Of a DNA stretch of 64,000 nt, positions 1 to 9,127 are shown piece by piece. A program made the position numbers and the translations under genes. A model generated the notes under the pieces. The model was given only the letters and a program-made list of their open reading frames with translations. It was not told the DNA's origin and did not search any database. Source of the stretch: Limisphaera sp049537155 (lineage in GTDB: Bacteria > Verrucomicrobiota > Verrucomicrobiia > Limisphaerales > Limisphaeraceae); assembly GCF_049537155.1 (NCBI RefSeq), contig NZ_JBMVQZ010000016.1, forward strand, positions 1 through 64,000. The letters are read 5' to 3'. Position 1 is the stretch's first letter, and the number at the start of each line of letters is the position of its first letter.

Positions 1-1
1 G

Positions 2-244
2 ATTCCGCTGACCCCGATGATCCACCGTCATGCCGCCCATGGTGACGGTCTCCAGGCTTCCCAACTCGCCGCCCGACGTCTCCGTGCCTCCGAACAGCAT
101 CCCGCCCTGGATCTCGTTCCGATCGGCGGCTCCGTGGCTCGGCGTTGCGCGGCCGCTCTGCTCTTTCCGCTTGCCCCGGGCGATTTCGCCCGGCTGCGCA
201 AGCTCGTCCTGAAAACCGAACCTTCAACCGTGGAACAAACATGA
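2..244 (+). CDS. csx17: Type I-G Cas8-like protein Csx17, C-terminal fragment
   Basis: An open frame enters from the left edge and ends at TGA 242-244, giving the last 80 residues of a larger protein. The tail has an arginine-rich, alanine-rich helix ending in RRCAAALLFPL followed by a short polar segment. I recall this kind of ending from Csx17/Cas8u2 proteins, the large Cascade subunit of type I-G (I-U) systems. Its stop overlaps the csb1 start in an ATGA junction, the usual coupling in these operons, and position directly before csb1 is where Csx17 is expected. PAM recognition and R-loop formation would be its role by family knowledge. The body of the gene, and any cas3, lie outside the window, so the identification rests on context plus a short tail. 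Confidence 0.6.
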   Translation: MPLTPMIHRHAAHGDGLQASQLAARRLRASEQHPALDLVPIGGSVARRCAAALLFPLAPGDFARLRKLVLKTEPSTVEQT

Positions 245-1224
245 ACCTTGAAGCGCTCAACAACTCACCGCGTCTCCTGATCGAAGCCAGACTCAAGCCC
301 ATCGCCGGCACACGCTTCCAGCCCACCGGTTTTCCCGACCTGGGGCCGGCCCTTTACAAACTGCCCGATGGCACCGACATGCTTCTGGTCGAGTCCGCCC
401 AGAGCATGGCCAACCGTCTCGAAACGGTTTGCTGGGATACGGTGGCCAATGACTGGGTCAAGCCTCTCCGGGGATTGCCTTGCGTGATGGTCACCGACAA
501 GAACGGCAAACCCATCACCAACTCCGTGCTGGAAGCCCACCGGCTCAACAGCCCTTACATTCTCGAAGGCAAAGACAAGTCCTTTCTCGAAAAGCTCAAG
601 CGTGAGCTGGCCGTGGAGGATCTGGCGCCCGTCAACATCCGCCTGCTGGCCGAGGTGTTGCTCAAATACGACGTCAACGCCCTGCTTCATGGTGTGTTCC
701 TTGCGAAGTCCGACATCGCAGGAGGGCGTATGCGGCTACCGCGCGCCCTCACAGCGTTCATCGAGGCGCGCCACGTCACCACCGCACCCAGCGGCGGGGT
801 CAAGAACGACATCGTCGATCCCACCGGCGACACCTCCAGGGGCTTCGGTAATGTGCCCTTCCACCGCGAAGAATTCTGTGGCGACATCACCGCCTACTTC
901 TCGCTCGATCTGGCACTGATCCGCGGCTACGGGCTCGGCCGGGACGTGGAACAGCTCCTGATCGCCCTCGCACTGTTCAAAATCCTCCGTTTCCTGCGCG
1001 ACGGCCTCCGCTTGCGCACCGCATGTGACCTCGAGCTCGACGGCGACCTCGTCGTCAAGCGTCCCAAAGGCTTCGCGCTGCCGGCACTCGATGAGGTCGA
1101 AAAGGAACTCCCCGGCCTGATCAAAAAGGTCGCCAACCGCTTTGCCGATCCCCCCAAGACCACGGTGGTCTACGAATCGGCCGGCAAAGCCCAGAAAGCG
1201 AACGCAGAAGCCGAAACCGAATGA
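241..1224 (+). CDS. csb1: Type I-G RAMP protein Csb1 (Cas7 backbone subunit)
   Basis: This 327-aa protein matches the Csb1/GSU0053 family, the Cas7-type subunit expected to form the crRNA-coating filament of the type I-G effector. Family-like stretches are FPDLGPALYK near the N-terminus, LVESAQSMANRLE, a TSPY-like NSPYILEGKD segment, and the central FHREEFCGDITAYFSLDLAL. The ATG at 241 is chosen because it overlaps the upstream stop (ATGA) and begins the conserved N-terminus; the frame is open further upstream to 145 but that part is the shadow of the preceding gene. csb2 follows after 9 nt, so the three genes are probably cotranscribed. No frameshift or missing segment is seen. Confidence 0.9.
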   Translation: MNLEALNNSPRLLIEARLKPIAGTRFQPTGFPDLGPALYKLPDGTDMLLVESAQSMANRLETVCWDTVANDWVKPLRGLPCVMVTDKNGKPITNSVLEAHRLNSPYILEGKDKSFLEKLKRELAVEDLAPVNIRLLAEVLLKYDVNALLHGVFLAKSDIAGGRMRLPRALTAFIEARHVTTAPSGGVKNDIVDPTGDTSRGFGNVPFHREEFCGDITAYFSLDLALIRGYGLGRDVEQLLIALALFKILRFLRDGLRLRTACDLELDGDLVVKRPKGFALPALDEVEKELPGLIKKVANRFADPPKTTVVYESAGKAQKANAEAETE

Positions 1225-1233
1225 GTCGCGAAC

Positions 1234-2793
1234 ATGGTTGCGCTCGAAATCCGATTCCCGGCAGGCCGCCTCCATGCAACGCCATGGGGCCGCCATGTCA
1301 ATGAAGGCGCCGTCGAATGGCCGCCCTCGCCCTGGCGCATCCTGCGCGCACTGGTGGCAACGTGGCACCTGAAGGCCAGAGACGCCATTACCGAGCCGGT
1401 CATGCGCCGGCTCATCGACAGTCTTGCGTCATCCTTGCCAGAGTTCGCACTGCCACGCGCTTCCACCGGTCATACCCGCCACTACATGCCGATCATCGAG
1501 GGCCGCAAGAAAGAGACGACCAAGGTGTTCGACACCTTTGTCCACGTTGACGGGCCGTTGGTCGTCGCCTGGCAACTGGACTTGGATGACGATCTGAACC
1601 ATGCGCTCAGTCGACTCTGCCGTGACCTGGGCTATTTCGGCCGCGCCGAGTCTCTGGTCGAAGTGCGCGTGAACGCGGAGCAAGCGTCAGAAGTTCCGAA
1701 TGCCCGGCCGTTGCGGGCCAATGAACCAATCCCCGAGGGCCACGAGCTCATCCGCCTGCTCTGCCCCCAAACGCCCGACGCCTACCTCGCATGGCGCTCC
1801 CAGCAGCAAGCCGCCTCAGCCCCGGACGACGCCAGGCCTCGCAGGCAGGGCCGACGGAGAAACGCCACCTCTCCGGCCATGCCGCAAGACCTGTTTGATG
1901 CGCTGCATCTCGAAACCGCCGACCTGCAAAAGGCCGGCTGGACCGTGCCGCCCGGCGCCCGGTGGGTGGACTACGTCCGACCCTCGAACTGCTTCGCGGT
2001 GGCTCCCCGCAGCCGCTTGCCCTGCCGGGGCTCGAAGCTCACGGTGGCTCGCTTCGCTCTCTCCAGTGCCGTGCTGCCGAGAATCACGGACGCGGTCTCC
2101 GTGGCCGAACGCATCCACCAAGCCTTGCTCGCCCGGTTCAAGGACAACGGTCCGCCACCGCCGGTTCTTTCCGGCCGCGACCCGGCCGGACAACCGATGG
2201 AAGGACACCGTCACGTCCATATCTTTTGCGAGTCCAACGGCCCGCGCGACACGATCACGCATGTCACTTTGTACGCCCGCCAGGGCTTCGATGCCCCTTC
2301 ACGTCGGGCCATCGAATCCCTTCAAAAGGTTTGGGGCCATGGCGGCCACGACCTTAAACTGGTTCTACTGGGGTTCGGTGATCAAAACACTTTCGAGGAC
2401 TGCCGTCTTTTCGGTCCCGCTGCGGTGTGGCGGTCCGTTACGCCCTTTGTGCCCACGCGCCATCCCAAGACCCACCGGGACGGCCGGCCCAAACTCGATG
2501 CCGACGGCTGGTGGATTGGCTCGCCCGAGCACGACCTCCGCCGGCTCATCGCAGAGTCTGGTTTGCCCCTTCCAACGCGGATCGAACGATTGTCCCACAT
2601 CGCGATCCACTCCCGGCGCCTGCGGCCCATTCAATTCCAGACCCGCCGCTACCACGGCGGCGGACGCCGCGCCGTCCATGCGATCCCGGTCGCCTTCGAA
2701 CTCACGTTTCCAGAGCCCATCACCGGCCCTCTCGCCTTCGGCTACGCCGCCCATTTTGGACTGGGTTTGTTTGTGCCGGTTTCGCACGCTTGA
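1234..2793 (+). CDS. csb2: Type I-G protein Csb2 (Cas5-Cas6 fusion)
   Basis: The 519-aa product matches the Csb2/GSU0054 family. The N-terminal RAMP half opens with LEIRFPAGRLHATPWGRHVN and the WPPSPWRILRAL segment typical of the family. The C-terminal half ends in the glycine-rich GYAAHFGLGLFVPV, resembling the G-rich loop of Cas6-type RAMPs. By family knowledge it caps the 5' end of the crRNA like Cas5 and cleaves pre-crRNA like Cas6; the array repeat in this window has the stem-loop such a nuclease would read. A histidine-bearing region near residues 325-330 (HRHVHIFCE) is a candidate catalytic site, but I cannot assign it. The ATG lies 9 nt after the csb1 stop. Length is ordinary for the family. 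Confidence 0.9.
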   Translation: MVALEIRFPAGRLHATPWGRHVNEGAVEWPPSPWRILRALVATWHLKARDAITEPVMRRLIDSLASSLPEFALPRASTGHTRHYMPIIEGRKKETTKVFDTFVHVDGPLVVAWQLDLDDDLNHALSRLCRDLGYFGRAESLVEVRVNAEQASEVPNARPLRANEPIPEGHELIRLLCPQTPDAYLAWRSQQQAASAPDDARPRRQGRRRNATSPAMPQDLFDALHLETADLQKAGWTVPPGARWVDYVRPSNCFAVAPRSRLPCRGSKLTVARFALSSAVLPRITDAVSVAERIHQALLARFKDNGPPPPVLSGRDPAGQPMEGHRHVHIFCESNGPRDTITHVTLYARQGFDAPSRRAIESLQKVWGHGGHDLKLVLLGFGDQNTFEDCRLFGPAAVWRSVTPFVPTRHPKTHRDGRPKLDADGWWIGSPEHDLRRLIAESGLPLPTRIERLSHIAIHSRRLRPIQFQTRRYHGGGRRAVHAIPVAFELTFPEPITGPLAFGYAAHFGLGLFVPVSHA

Positions 2794-3059
2794 GAGCACT
2801 GTCACCCATGAAAGCCGGGCCGCACCCCCTGCTACGCCTCGTCCCGCCCCGCCTGCTCGGAATCCTGCAGCGACTCGGCCGGGAACTGGCTGAGCTCAAG
2901 CCCATCGACAAGCCCAACGGTGTGCCGGGCCGCGGTGGCCCGGGCCGCGCCTTGCCCATGGAGGAACTGCTTGCACCGGACACCTCCCAGGCCCTCTGCT
3001 CCCAATGACGCCGGGTGGTTTCACTTGGCGTTCGGACTTGCCGTTCCCTTCCCACCGGC
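2794..3059 (+). other. Gap between csb2 and the CARF pseudogene, no supported gene
   Basis: A 66-residue frame (ATG 2808, stop 3006-3008) is open here, but it is proline- and glycine-rich, has no recognised motif and no good ribosome binding site. It may be part of the decay that destroyed the following CARF gene. I do not call it a gene. Confidence 0.4.
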
Positions 3060-4047
3060 ATGAACCCTTCCAGCCTCTTTGGCCGCCGCCGTTGGCGGCT
3101 CACCAGAGCCGCTCGGTGCCAGCCTGTTTCACTGGCGCCCGGCCCGCGTCGTCTTCATCGTCACCCCTCAAACCCGCGACTCTGTTCCCGGCGCCATCGT
3201 CCCCAACGTCCAGACCAACGGCCGGCCCGAGTTCGACGCCGGCCACCACGATCTCCATCTTGTGCCCGATGTTCGGAACGACACCGGCTTCGCCACCACG
3301 CTCCCTCGACGATCGTGTCGCCTCCCGGCGCCGCAATCACCCGGACCCCGAGGTCATCGCCGACTTCACCGGCGGCACCAAGGCCATGAGCGCAGCTCCC
3401 GCCCTCGTGGCGGCCCGTTCACCCTGCCTTGCGCCCACGGCGCCGGCACCAAACGCACCAAGTACGGCGTGAACATCGTCGTTTCCGGCACCGGTAAGGT
3501 CGTCCATTGGCAGAATCGCGCCGATGCTTCCGAATTGCCCGTCTCGGGGACCACCCTGAGGTTGCTCCGCTCCCGCGCTTTAGCACCGCGGCCGATGTCC
3601 TTGAAACCGCCTTGAAGCGCTCAACCGATCCGGCCCGGAACGCGAACCCTTCTCGGCCGGACTGGTGGCTCACGCCCTCGCCCACCGGGACCGGTTTCAG
3701 TATGAACGGACCCTGAACGCCCTGCGCGGACCGGGGAACCATGCTTGCAACCTCGAATCCACCCTGGGCCACTCCGTTGCCCCCGCCTCGGTGGCATCCT
3801 CCTCCCGGCTGGAAGTCCATCCTGCGGCCCCTTCATGGAACAGGTCCCTGAGCGGACCCCCCTCGTGACCAAGGCCCTGGCCCTCGACCTATTAGTCAAG
3901 GCCCGCCGTCGCATCGGTGAAGAAAGCCGGGAGGACACCCTCGCACGGCTCTATCGCGCCCTCGAGGCATCCGCCTCGTGGCGCCCGGCTGGCCAGGGCA
4001 TCGGCAGCACCGGCCGCATCCCACCTGCCCCCACAGTACCTCCGTAG
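3060..4047 (+). pseudogene. Decayed CARF-domain CRISPR ancillary gene (Cas02710/TIGR02710-like)
   Basis: Pieces of one protein can be read in order, but in changing frames. Frame 1 (about 3121-3300) gives ARVVFIVTPQTRDSV and DAGHHDLHLVPD, a CARF N-terminal pattern. Frame 2 (about 3350-3420) gives IADFTGGTKAMSAAPALVAA, the signature of this family. Frame 1 again (about 3430-3525) gives GTKRTKYGVNIVVSGTGKVVHW. Frame 3 (about 3565-3640) gives FSTAADVLETALKRSTDPAR, frame 2 (about 3660-3720) gives LVAHALAHRDRFQYERTLNA, and frame 1 (about 3840-4010) gives ALDLLVKARRRIGEESREDT followed by LARLYRALEASASWRPAGQG. At least five frame changes make translation impossible. CARF proteins sense cyclic oligoadenylates and usually serve type III systems, so its presence in a type I-G operon is notable. 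It lies exactly between the effector and adaptation genes. Confidence 0.85.
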
Positions 4048-4465
4048 CGAACGGGCCGTCCCGAGCAGAGGAAGGGCCTCTCACGCAGGGCCCCCCTGGG
4101 ATGCTTGGCGGCTTCTGGGAGACTCCGGCAGGCTTGCCCCCGCACCGTGCCTCCCCGGCCGCGTGAAAAGCGGGCGACCAGCGACCCCTGAGCTGTTTTG
4201 CCCTGCCAAGTCCGGTCGTTCTCACCGGCAAACACTGTGCCACAGGGGTCACACTCTGTCCGGTCCACAGAGCCCTGTCGCCCTGTGAACCACGACCACA
4301 AGCATCCAGTGCATCTGCTTGCGAGTCCCGGCCGTTGGGCCACTTGCATGCAAACGGGCAGTACAACTGCTGCAAACGAATCTTCACTCTGATTCACGCT
4401 CTGGCACTGCAGCTGCTGCTTGCCAACAGGCACCGCTGCACCATCAGTGCGGCGGAGGGGATGCG
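4048..4465 (+). other. Intergenic stretch before cas2, no gene seen
   Basis: About 420 bases between the CARF remnant and cas2. All frames give only low-complexity or antisense-type translations without motifs. It ends in a purine-rich ribosome binding site for cas2. Because it separates the adaptation genes from the effector operon it may hold a promoter for cas2 and cas4-cas1, but I could not pick a convincing -10/-35 pair. Confidence 0.4.
4454..4458 (+). promoter_or_regulatory. Ribosome binding site of cas2
   Basis: GGAGG lies 7 nt before the ATG at 4466. This fixes the start and excludes the longer upstream reading of the same frame, which begins inside the intergenic stretch. Confidence 0.75.
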
Positions 4466-4756
4466 ATGCGCACGACCTATCTCGTTTGCTACGACATCTG
4501 CGATGACAAGCGGCTCCGGCAGGTCTTCAAAACCTGCAAGGACTACGGGAACCATTTGCAGTATTCCGTATTTGAGTGCGACCTCAACCCGGTGGAAAAA
4601 GCCGAGCTGGAAGCCGCGCTGTCTGCGATCATCAACCATTCAGAAGACCAGGTCCTTTTCGTCTGCCTCGGACCCGCCGAAGGCCGCGGAGAACGTGTCA
4701 TCACCGCCCTGGGCCTGCCCTATGTCCGCATGGACGCACCCTGCTACATTGTCTGA
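4466..4756 (+). CDS. cas2: CRISPR adaptation protein Cas2
   Basis: The 96-aa product has the Cas2 ferredoxin-like fold signature. The first strand TTYLVCYDICDDKRL carries the conserved aspartate after YDI, followed by a helix and the QYSVFECDLN strand, with SEDQVLFVCLG towards the end. Cas2 is the dimeric core that holds Cas1 dimers together during spacer integration. The start is set by GGAGG 7 nt upstream. cas4-cas1 follows after 87 nt. Having cas2 before cas4-cas1, rather than after it, is a less common order for type I-G loci as I know them. The reading frame is intact, so adaptation may still work even though the preceding CARF gene is dead. Confidence 0.95.
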   Translation: MRTTYLVCYDICDDKRLRQVFKTCKDYGNHLQYSVFECDLNPVEKAELEAALSAIINHSEDQVLFVCLGPAEGRGERVITALGLPYVRMDAPCYIV

Positions 4757-4843
4757 CACCAACACTTAATCTGCTCCCGCTTTCTGCCGATAAGTGACAT
4801 CGGGACGCACGGCAGCGACCTGCCCGGTCCTATTTTGAGACAT

Positions 4844-6709
4844 ATGACCAACGCACCAGACAGCAGCCAGCAGCCGCAGAGCCAGCCCCCGGCGCCGCTC
4901 CACGCCGGCTCCCAGGGGCCATCCGGCGCCGATGCCCCGGCAAGTGAAGTGCCCGATCTCCTGCCGGCCCGGATGCTCAACGAGTTCGTTTACTGCCCCC
5001 GTCTCTTCTACTACGAATGGGTCGAGGCATTGTGGGCGGACAACGCCGACACGGTCCACGGCTCCCACCTGCACCGACGCGTGGACAAGGGTCCAGGCGC
5101 CCTGCCGGCACCCGAGGCCACCGCCGATCAGACCGCCGAAACCATTCACGCGCGCTCCGTCACCCTCAGCAGTGAACAACACGGCCTCATCGCCCGGATC
5201 GATCTTGTCGAAGTCGAAAACGGAGCCGTCTGCCCGGTGGACTACAAGCGCGGAGCTCCGCGTCAGGGCGACGGAGCACCCGAACTGTGGGATACGGATC
5301 GGGTCCAACTCGCCGCCCAGGCCATCATCCTCCGGGAGAACGGCTACCGTTGTGATGAGGGCATCGTCTACTACTGCAGCACCCGCCAGCGGGTTCGCCT
5401 CCCCATCACGGAAGACCTCGTCCGCCAAACTCTCGAGCTTGCCCGCCGCGCTCGTGCCCTCGCTGCACGGCGCCAGATCCCCCCGCCCCTCTTCAACAGC
5501 CCCAAATGCCCCCGCTGTTCACTGGTCGGCATCTGCCTCCCGGACGAAACCTGGATCACGGCTCGTTTGGATCTGTCCGCACTGCCCGAACCGCCGGCAG
5601 CCGTCCAACTTACGCTCTTCCCGGAACAGACCGACGACACACCGCTACCGCCGGTCCGCCGACTCGTCCCCGCTCGCGACGACGAAAAACCGCTCTACCT
5701 CAACACCCAGGGGCTCCGCGTCGGTATCTCCGGCGGTGTCCTGCAGGTTCGCGACAAGGACCAGGTCGTCGAAGAGATCCGGCTCATGGACGTGAATCAG
5801 GTCAACATCTTCGGAAACATTCAGATCACCACCCAAGCCATCCAGTCCCTCTGCCAGGAAGACATCCCCATAGCCTGGTTTTCCATGGGCGGATGGTTTT
5901 ACGGTCTAACCCGGGGCCACAGCCTGAAAAACGTCTTCCTGCGCCGCAACCAGTTTCGACTCGCGGACGTACCGTGGGCCTGTCTCAAAATCGCCCGCGC
6001 ACTCGTCTCCGGTAAAATCCAAAACCAGCGAACCCTGCTCCAGCGCAATCACATCGAGCCTCCCCGGCACGTGCTGTCGGCACTCAAAAGCCTGGCTCAA
6101 CAGGCGCGAACCGCCGATTCTCTGGAGACCCTGCGGGGCGTCGAGGGTATGGCAGGCCACCTCTACTTCGCCCACTTTTCCGGGATGCTCAAGACCGACG
6201 AGCTGTGGGAAAATGCCGGAAAGGGCTCCCTCCCCTTCACCTTTCACTTCACTCACCGCAACCGCCGTCCCCCTCGAGACCCCGTCAATGCGCTCCTGTC
6301 GCTGGCTTACTCCCTGCTTGCAAAAGACCTCACCATCACCGCGTGGACCGTGGGGTTTGATCCGTACATCGGCTTTTATCACCAGCCGCGCTTCGGTCGC
6401 GCGGCACTTGCTCTTGACCTCATGGAACCGTTTCGCCCCATTATCGCAGACAGCGCCGTCCTGATCGCAATCAACAACCGCATGATCACGCCCGACGATT
6501 TCGTACAGGTGGGACCCTCCGTTGCCCTGAAGCCCGAGGGACGCAAACGCTTCTTGCGCGCCTACGAGCAGCGAATGGACACGCTGGCCACCCACCCCCA
6601 CTTCGATTACCGGGTCAGCTACCGTCGCATGCTCGAGATTCAAACCCGCCTCCTTGCCCGCTACATCAACGGCGAGATCCCGCAGTACACAGCCTTCGTC
6701 ACTCGATGA
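4844..6709 (+). CDS. cas4-cas1: Cas4-Cas1 fusion protein
   Basis: A 621-aa fusion that is a hallmark of type I-G. The N-terminal Cas4 part (about 40-235) has its first cluster cysteine at C51 (FVYCPRLFYYE), the RecB-type nuclease motif VDYKRG with D133 and K135, the QLAAQA motif, and the C-terminal CPRCSLVGIC group (C222, C225, C231), so a Fe-S cluster is expected. The Cas1 part (about 275-621) carries catalytic E434 (GVEGMAGHLYF), H513 (FYHQPRFGR) and the D525/E528 pair (LDLMEPFRP). Cas4 trims and selects prespacers by PAM, and Cas1 with Cas2 integrates them. The ATG at 4844 is preferred to an in-frame TTG at 4835. All metal ligands are present. The stop lies 223 nt before the first repeat. 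Confidence 0.95.
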   Translation: MTNAPDSSQQPQSQPPAPLHAGSQGPSGADAPASEVPDLLPARMLNEFVYCPRLFYYEWVEALWADNADTVHGSHLHRRVDKGPGALPAPEATADQTAETIHARSVTLSSEQHGLIARIDLVEVENGAVCPVDYKRGAPRQGDGAPELWDTDRVQLAAQAIILRENGYRCDEGIVYYCSTRQRVRLPITEDLVRQTLELARRARALAARRQIPPPLFNSPKCPRCSLVGICLPDETWITARLDLSALPEPPAAVQLTLFPEQTDDTPLPPVRRLVPARDDEKPLYLNTQGLRVGISGGVLQVRDKDQVVEEIRLMDVNQVNIFGNIQITTQAIQSLCQEDIPIAWFSMGGWFYGLTRGHSLKNVFLRRNQFRLADVPWACLKIARALVSGKIQNQRTLLQRNHIEPPRHVLSALKSLAQQARTADSLETLRGVEGMAGHLYFAHFSGMLKTDELWENAGKGSLPFTFHFTHRNRRPPRDPVNALLSLAYSLLAKDLTITAWTVGFDPYIGFYHQPRFGRAALALDLMEPFRPIIADSAVLIAINNRMITPDDFVQVGPSVALKPEGRKRFLRAYEQRMDTLATHPHFDYRVSYRRMLEIQTRLLARYINGEIPQYTAFVTR

Positions 6710-6932
6710 CCTCGCAACCTTGACCCCAAGAGCACCTTGCTCACAATCTGATCCAGATGCGAGCAGCGAGGTGGCGTCGGAACCCCGGGAGGCGCTCGCG
6801 CCGCAGAATGACCTGCGGCGCAGCCACTTGCATTGCGCGTTGCACGTCAGGCGCCGTTCTGGGCTTTCCTCGGCGGCAGGTCTCGTAAACGCTTGACTAG
6901 CTCTTTGACAACCAGACACTTGTACGAGCGCT
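6710..6932 (+). promoter_or_regulatory. CRISPR leader
   Basis: This non-coding stretch lies between cas4-cas1 and the first perfect repeat. The far end of the array has the degenerate repeat, so this side is the leader where new spacers enter and array transcription should begin. A TTGACA hexamer occurs at 6905-6910, 22 nt before repeat 1, but no matching -10 at proper spacing is clear. A strong hairpin is annotated separately. Confidence 0.7.
6798..6821 (+). repeat. Perfect 9-bp hairpin in the CRISPR leader
   Basis: GCGCCGCAG at 6798-6806, loop AATGAC, then CTGCGGCGC at 6813-6821. It could end cas4-cas1 transcription (no T tract follows) or act in leader recognition during integration. The role is not decided by the sequence. 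Confidence 0.6.
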
Positions 6933-8650
6933 GTTTCCGCGCTCGAAAGAGCGCGGCCCCATTGAAGCGCGGATGACAAGCCTGGCATCGAGGAGCGCGC
7001 CAGGCCGGTTTCCGCGCTCGAAAGAGCGCGGCCCCATTGAAGCCGGCCGCGTTCACCTTGAGCCACCGTCGCGCGTTGCGTTTCCGCGCTCGAAAGAGCG
7101 CGGCCCCATTGAAGCAGCCGTTATGAGGGCACGGGCCGCGGCACTGCGCCCGTTTCCGCGCTCGAAAGAGCGCGGCCCCATTGAAGCCGCAAGGCATCGC
7201 CCCACCGCACCGTCCCGATGATCAAGTTTCCGCGCTCGAAAGAGCGCGGCCCCATTGAAGCAGGAGCCTGGCGATGATGGAGCGGGCGTTTGTTTGGCGT
7301 TTCCGCGCTCGAAAGAGCGCGGCCCCATTGAAGCGGCTCCAATCCGAGCGACACGGCCGACACTGACTACAGTTTCCGCGCTCGAAAGAGCGCGGCCCCA
7401 TTGAAGCGAGCTGGCGGACATGTCCATCTATAAGCCAATTCAGCCGGTTTCCGCGCTCGAAAGAGCGCGGCCCCATTGAAGCGTTCGACGTCCGGCGAGC
7501 TTGTGAGCTCCAATGGTGCGTTTCCGCGCTCGAAAGAGCGCGGCCCCATTGAAGCGCAAAGGCTGTGTTTGTAACGACGGCAGATGGCATCTGTTTCCGC
7601 GCTCGAAAGAGCGCGGCCCCATTGAAGCAGGTTGGGGTGTGGATGTCAACCCGATTGCCATTCGCTGTTTCCGCGCTCGAAAGAGCGCGGCCCCATTGAA
7701 GCATGTTGCAAATCACGAGAGAGGAAGCCGTTGATTTGTTGTTTCCGCGCTCGAAAGAGCGCGGCCCCATTGAAGCCTACCCACCCCCACCAGGCGCAAC
7801 CCCCAACATATAGGTTTCCGCGCTCGAAAGAGCGCGGCCCCATTGAAGCCCAAATCGCATGTTGCGATGGTGGTGATCACGGGGGGGTTTCCGCGCTCGA
7901 AAGAGCGCGGCCCCATTGAAGCGATTCCGCCCGTGACATACGCAATTGGTACGAGCAGGTTTCCGCGCTCGAAAGAGCGCGGCCCCATTGAAGCGTTTTA
8001 TCAGTTTTCGTGATGGAGTTCATTTCCAGCTCGTTTCCGCGCTCGAAAGAGCGCGGCCCCATTGAAGCGGGTCCATACACCTACGCGGGCATCTCACCCG
8101 CCCGGGTCTCCGCGCTCGAAAGAGCGCGGCCCCATTGAAGCTCATACCAGAGATGGATGAGCGCGCGCTCGATGTCGCGTCTCCGCGCTCGAAAGAGCGC
8201 GGCCCCATTGAAGCAGATGGCCAGACAACCCGACGATCCGGACACGAAGCTGTCTCCGCGCTCGAAAGAGCGCGGCCCCATTGAAGCGCTACCAAAAGAT
8301 AGTCGGCATTCTCCACGCTGAACCCGTCTCCGCGCTCGAAAGAGCGCGGCCCCATTGAAGCCCGTTCCCAGGCGGACGACGGCACCGGCACGCACAACGT
8401 CTCCGCGCTCGAAAGAGCGCGGCCCCATTGAAGCAACTTGTGCCGTAACTTGTTCACGATCTGCATCTCGTTTCCGCGCTCGAAAGAGCGCGGCCCCATT
8501 GAAGCTGCCGGTGAATTGTGGATGCGCGTGGGTGAAGACACCCGTTTCCGCGCTCGAAAGAGCGCGGCCCCATTGAAGCCACTTCGACGCGCTCGCGGGG
8601 TTCCACCCCCGCAAGTTTCCGCGCTCGAAAGAGCGCGGCCCCATTGAAGC

Positions 8651-8760
8651 GCTAAACGCCGGCGCGGTTGCGTTTAGTCATTTCGCTGTTTCCGCGCTCG
8701 AAAGAGCGCGGCCCCATTGAAGCGCTAAACGCCGGCGCGGTTGCGTTTAGTCATTTCGCT
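8651..8760 (+). repeat. Tandemly duplicated spacer 24/25
   Basis: Spacer 24 (8651-8687) and spacer 25 (8724-8760) are identical 37-mers separated by one repeat. The spacer contains an inverted repeat, CTAAACGC with GCGTTTAG 10 nt later, so its crRNA could fold on itself. Confidence 0.95.
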
Positions 8761-9015
8761 GTTTCCGCGCTCGAAAGAGCGCGGCCCCATTGAAGCAGTC
8801 CGGCCGTGCCACGGCCCCATGCCTGGACAACCGGTTTCCGCGCTCGAAAGAGCGCGGCCCCATTGAAGCCATGGTACTGGCCAACCTGGCCGGGGCCGCT
8901 CGCCTACGTTTCCGCGCTCGAAAGAGCGCGGCCCCATTGAAGCACTGAGGCTTCCTACAGGTCGAATCGATGTGTTTCGGTTTCCGCGCTCGAAAGAGCG
9001 CGGCCCCATTGAAGC

Positions 9016-9127
9016 CAGCAGACGCGTCGCCCTTGGCCGCACCGAACATGCATGTTTCCGCGCTCGAAAGAGCGCGGCCCCATTGAAGCCAGCAGACGCG
9101 TCGCCCTTGGCCGCACCGAACATGCAT
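9016..9127 (+). repeat. Tandemly duplicated spacer 29/30
   Basis: Spacer 29 (9016-9053) and spacer 30 (9090-9127) are identical 38-mers separated by one repeat. This is a second unit duplication, most simply from repeat-mediated slippage or unequal recombination. Confidence 0.95.

Noticed and set aside
2808..3008. 66-aa frame after csb2
   Set aside because: No motif, no ribosome binding site and Pro/Gly-rich composition; more likely part of the decayed stretch.
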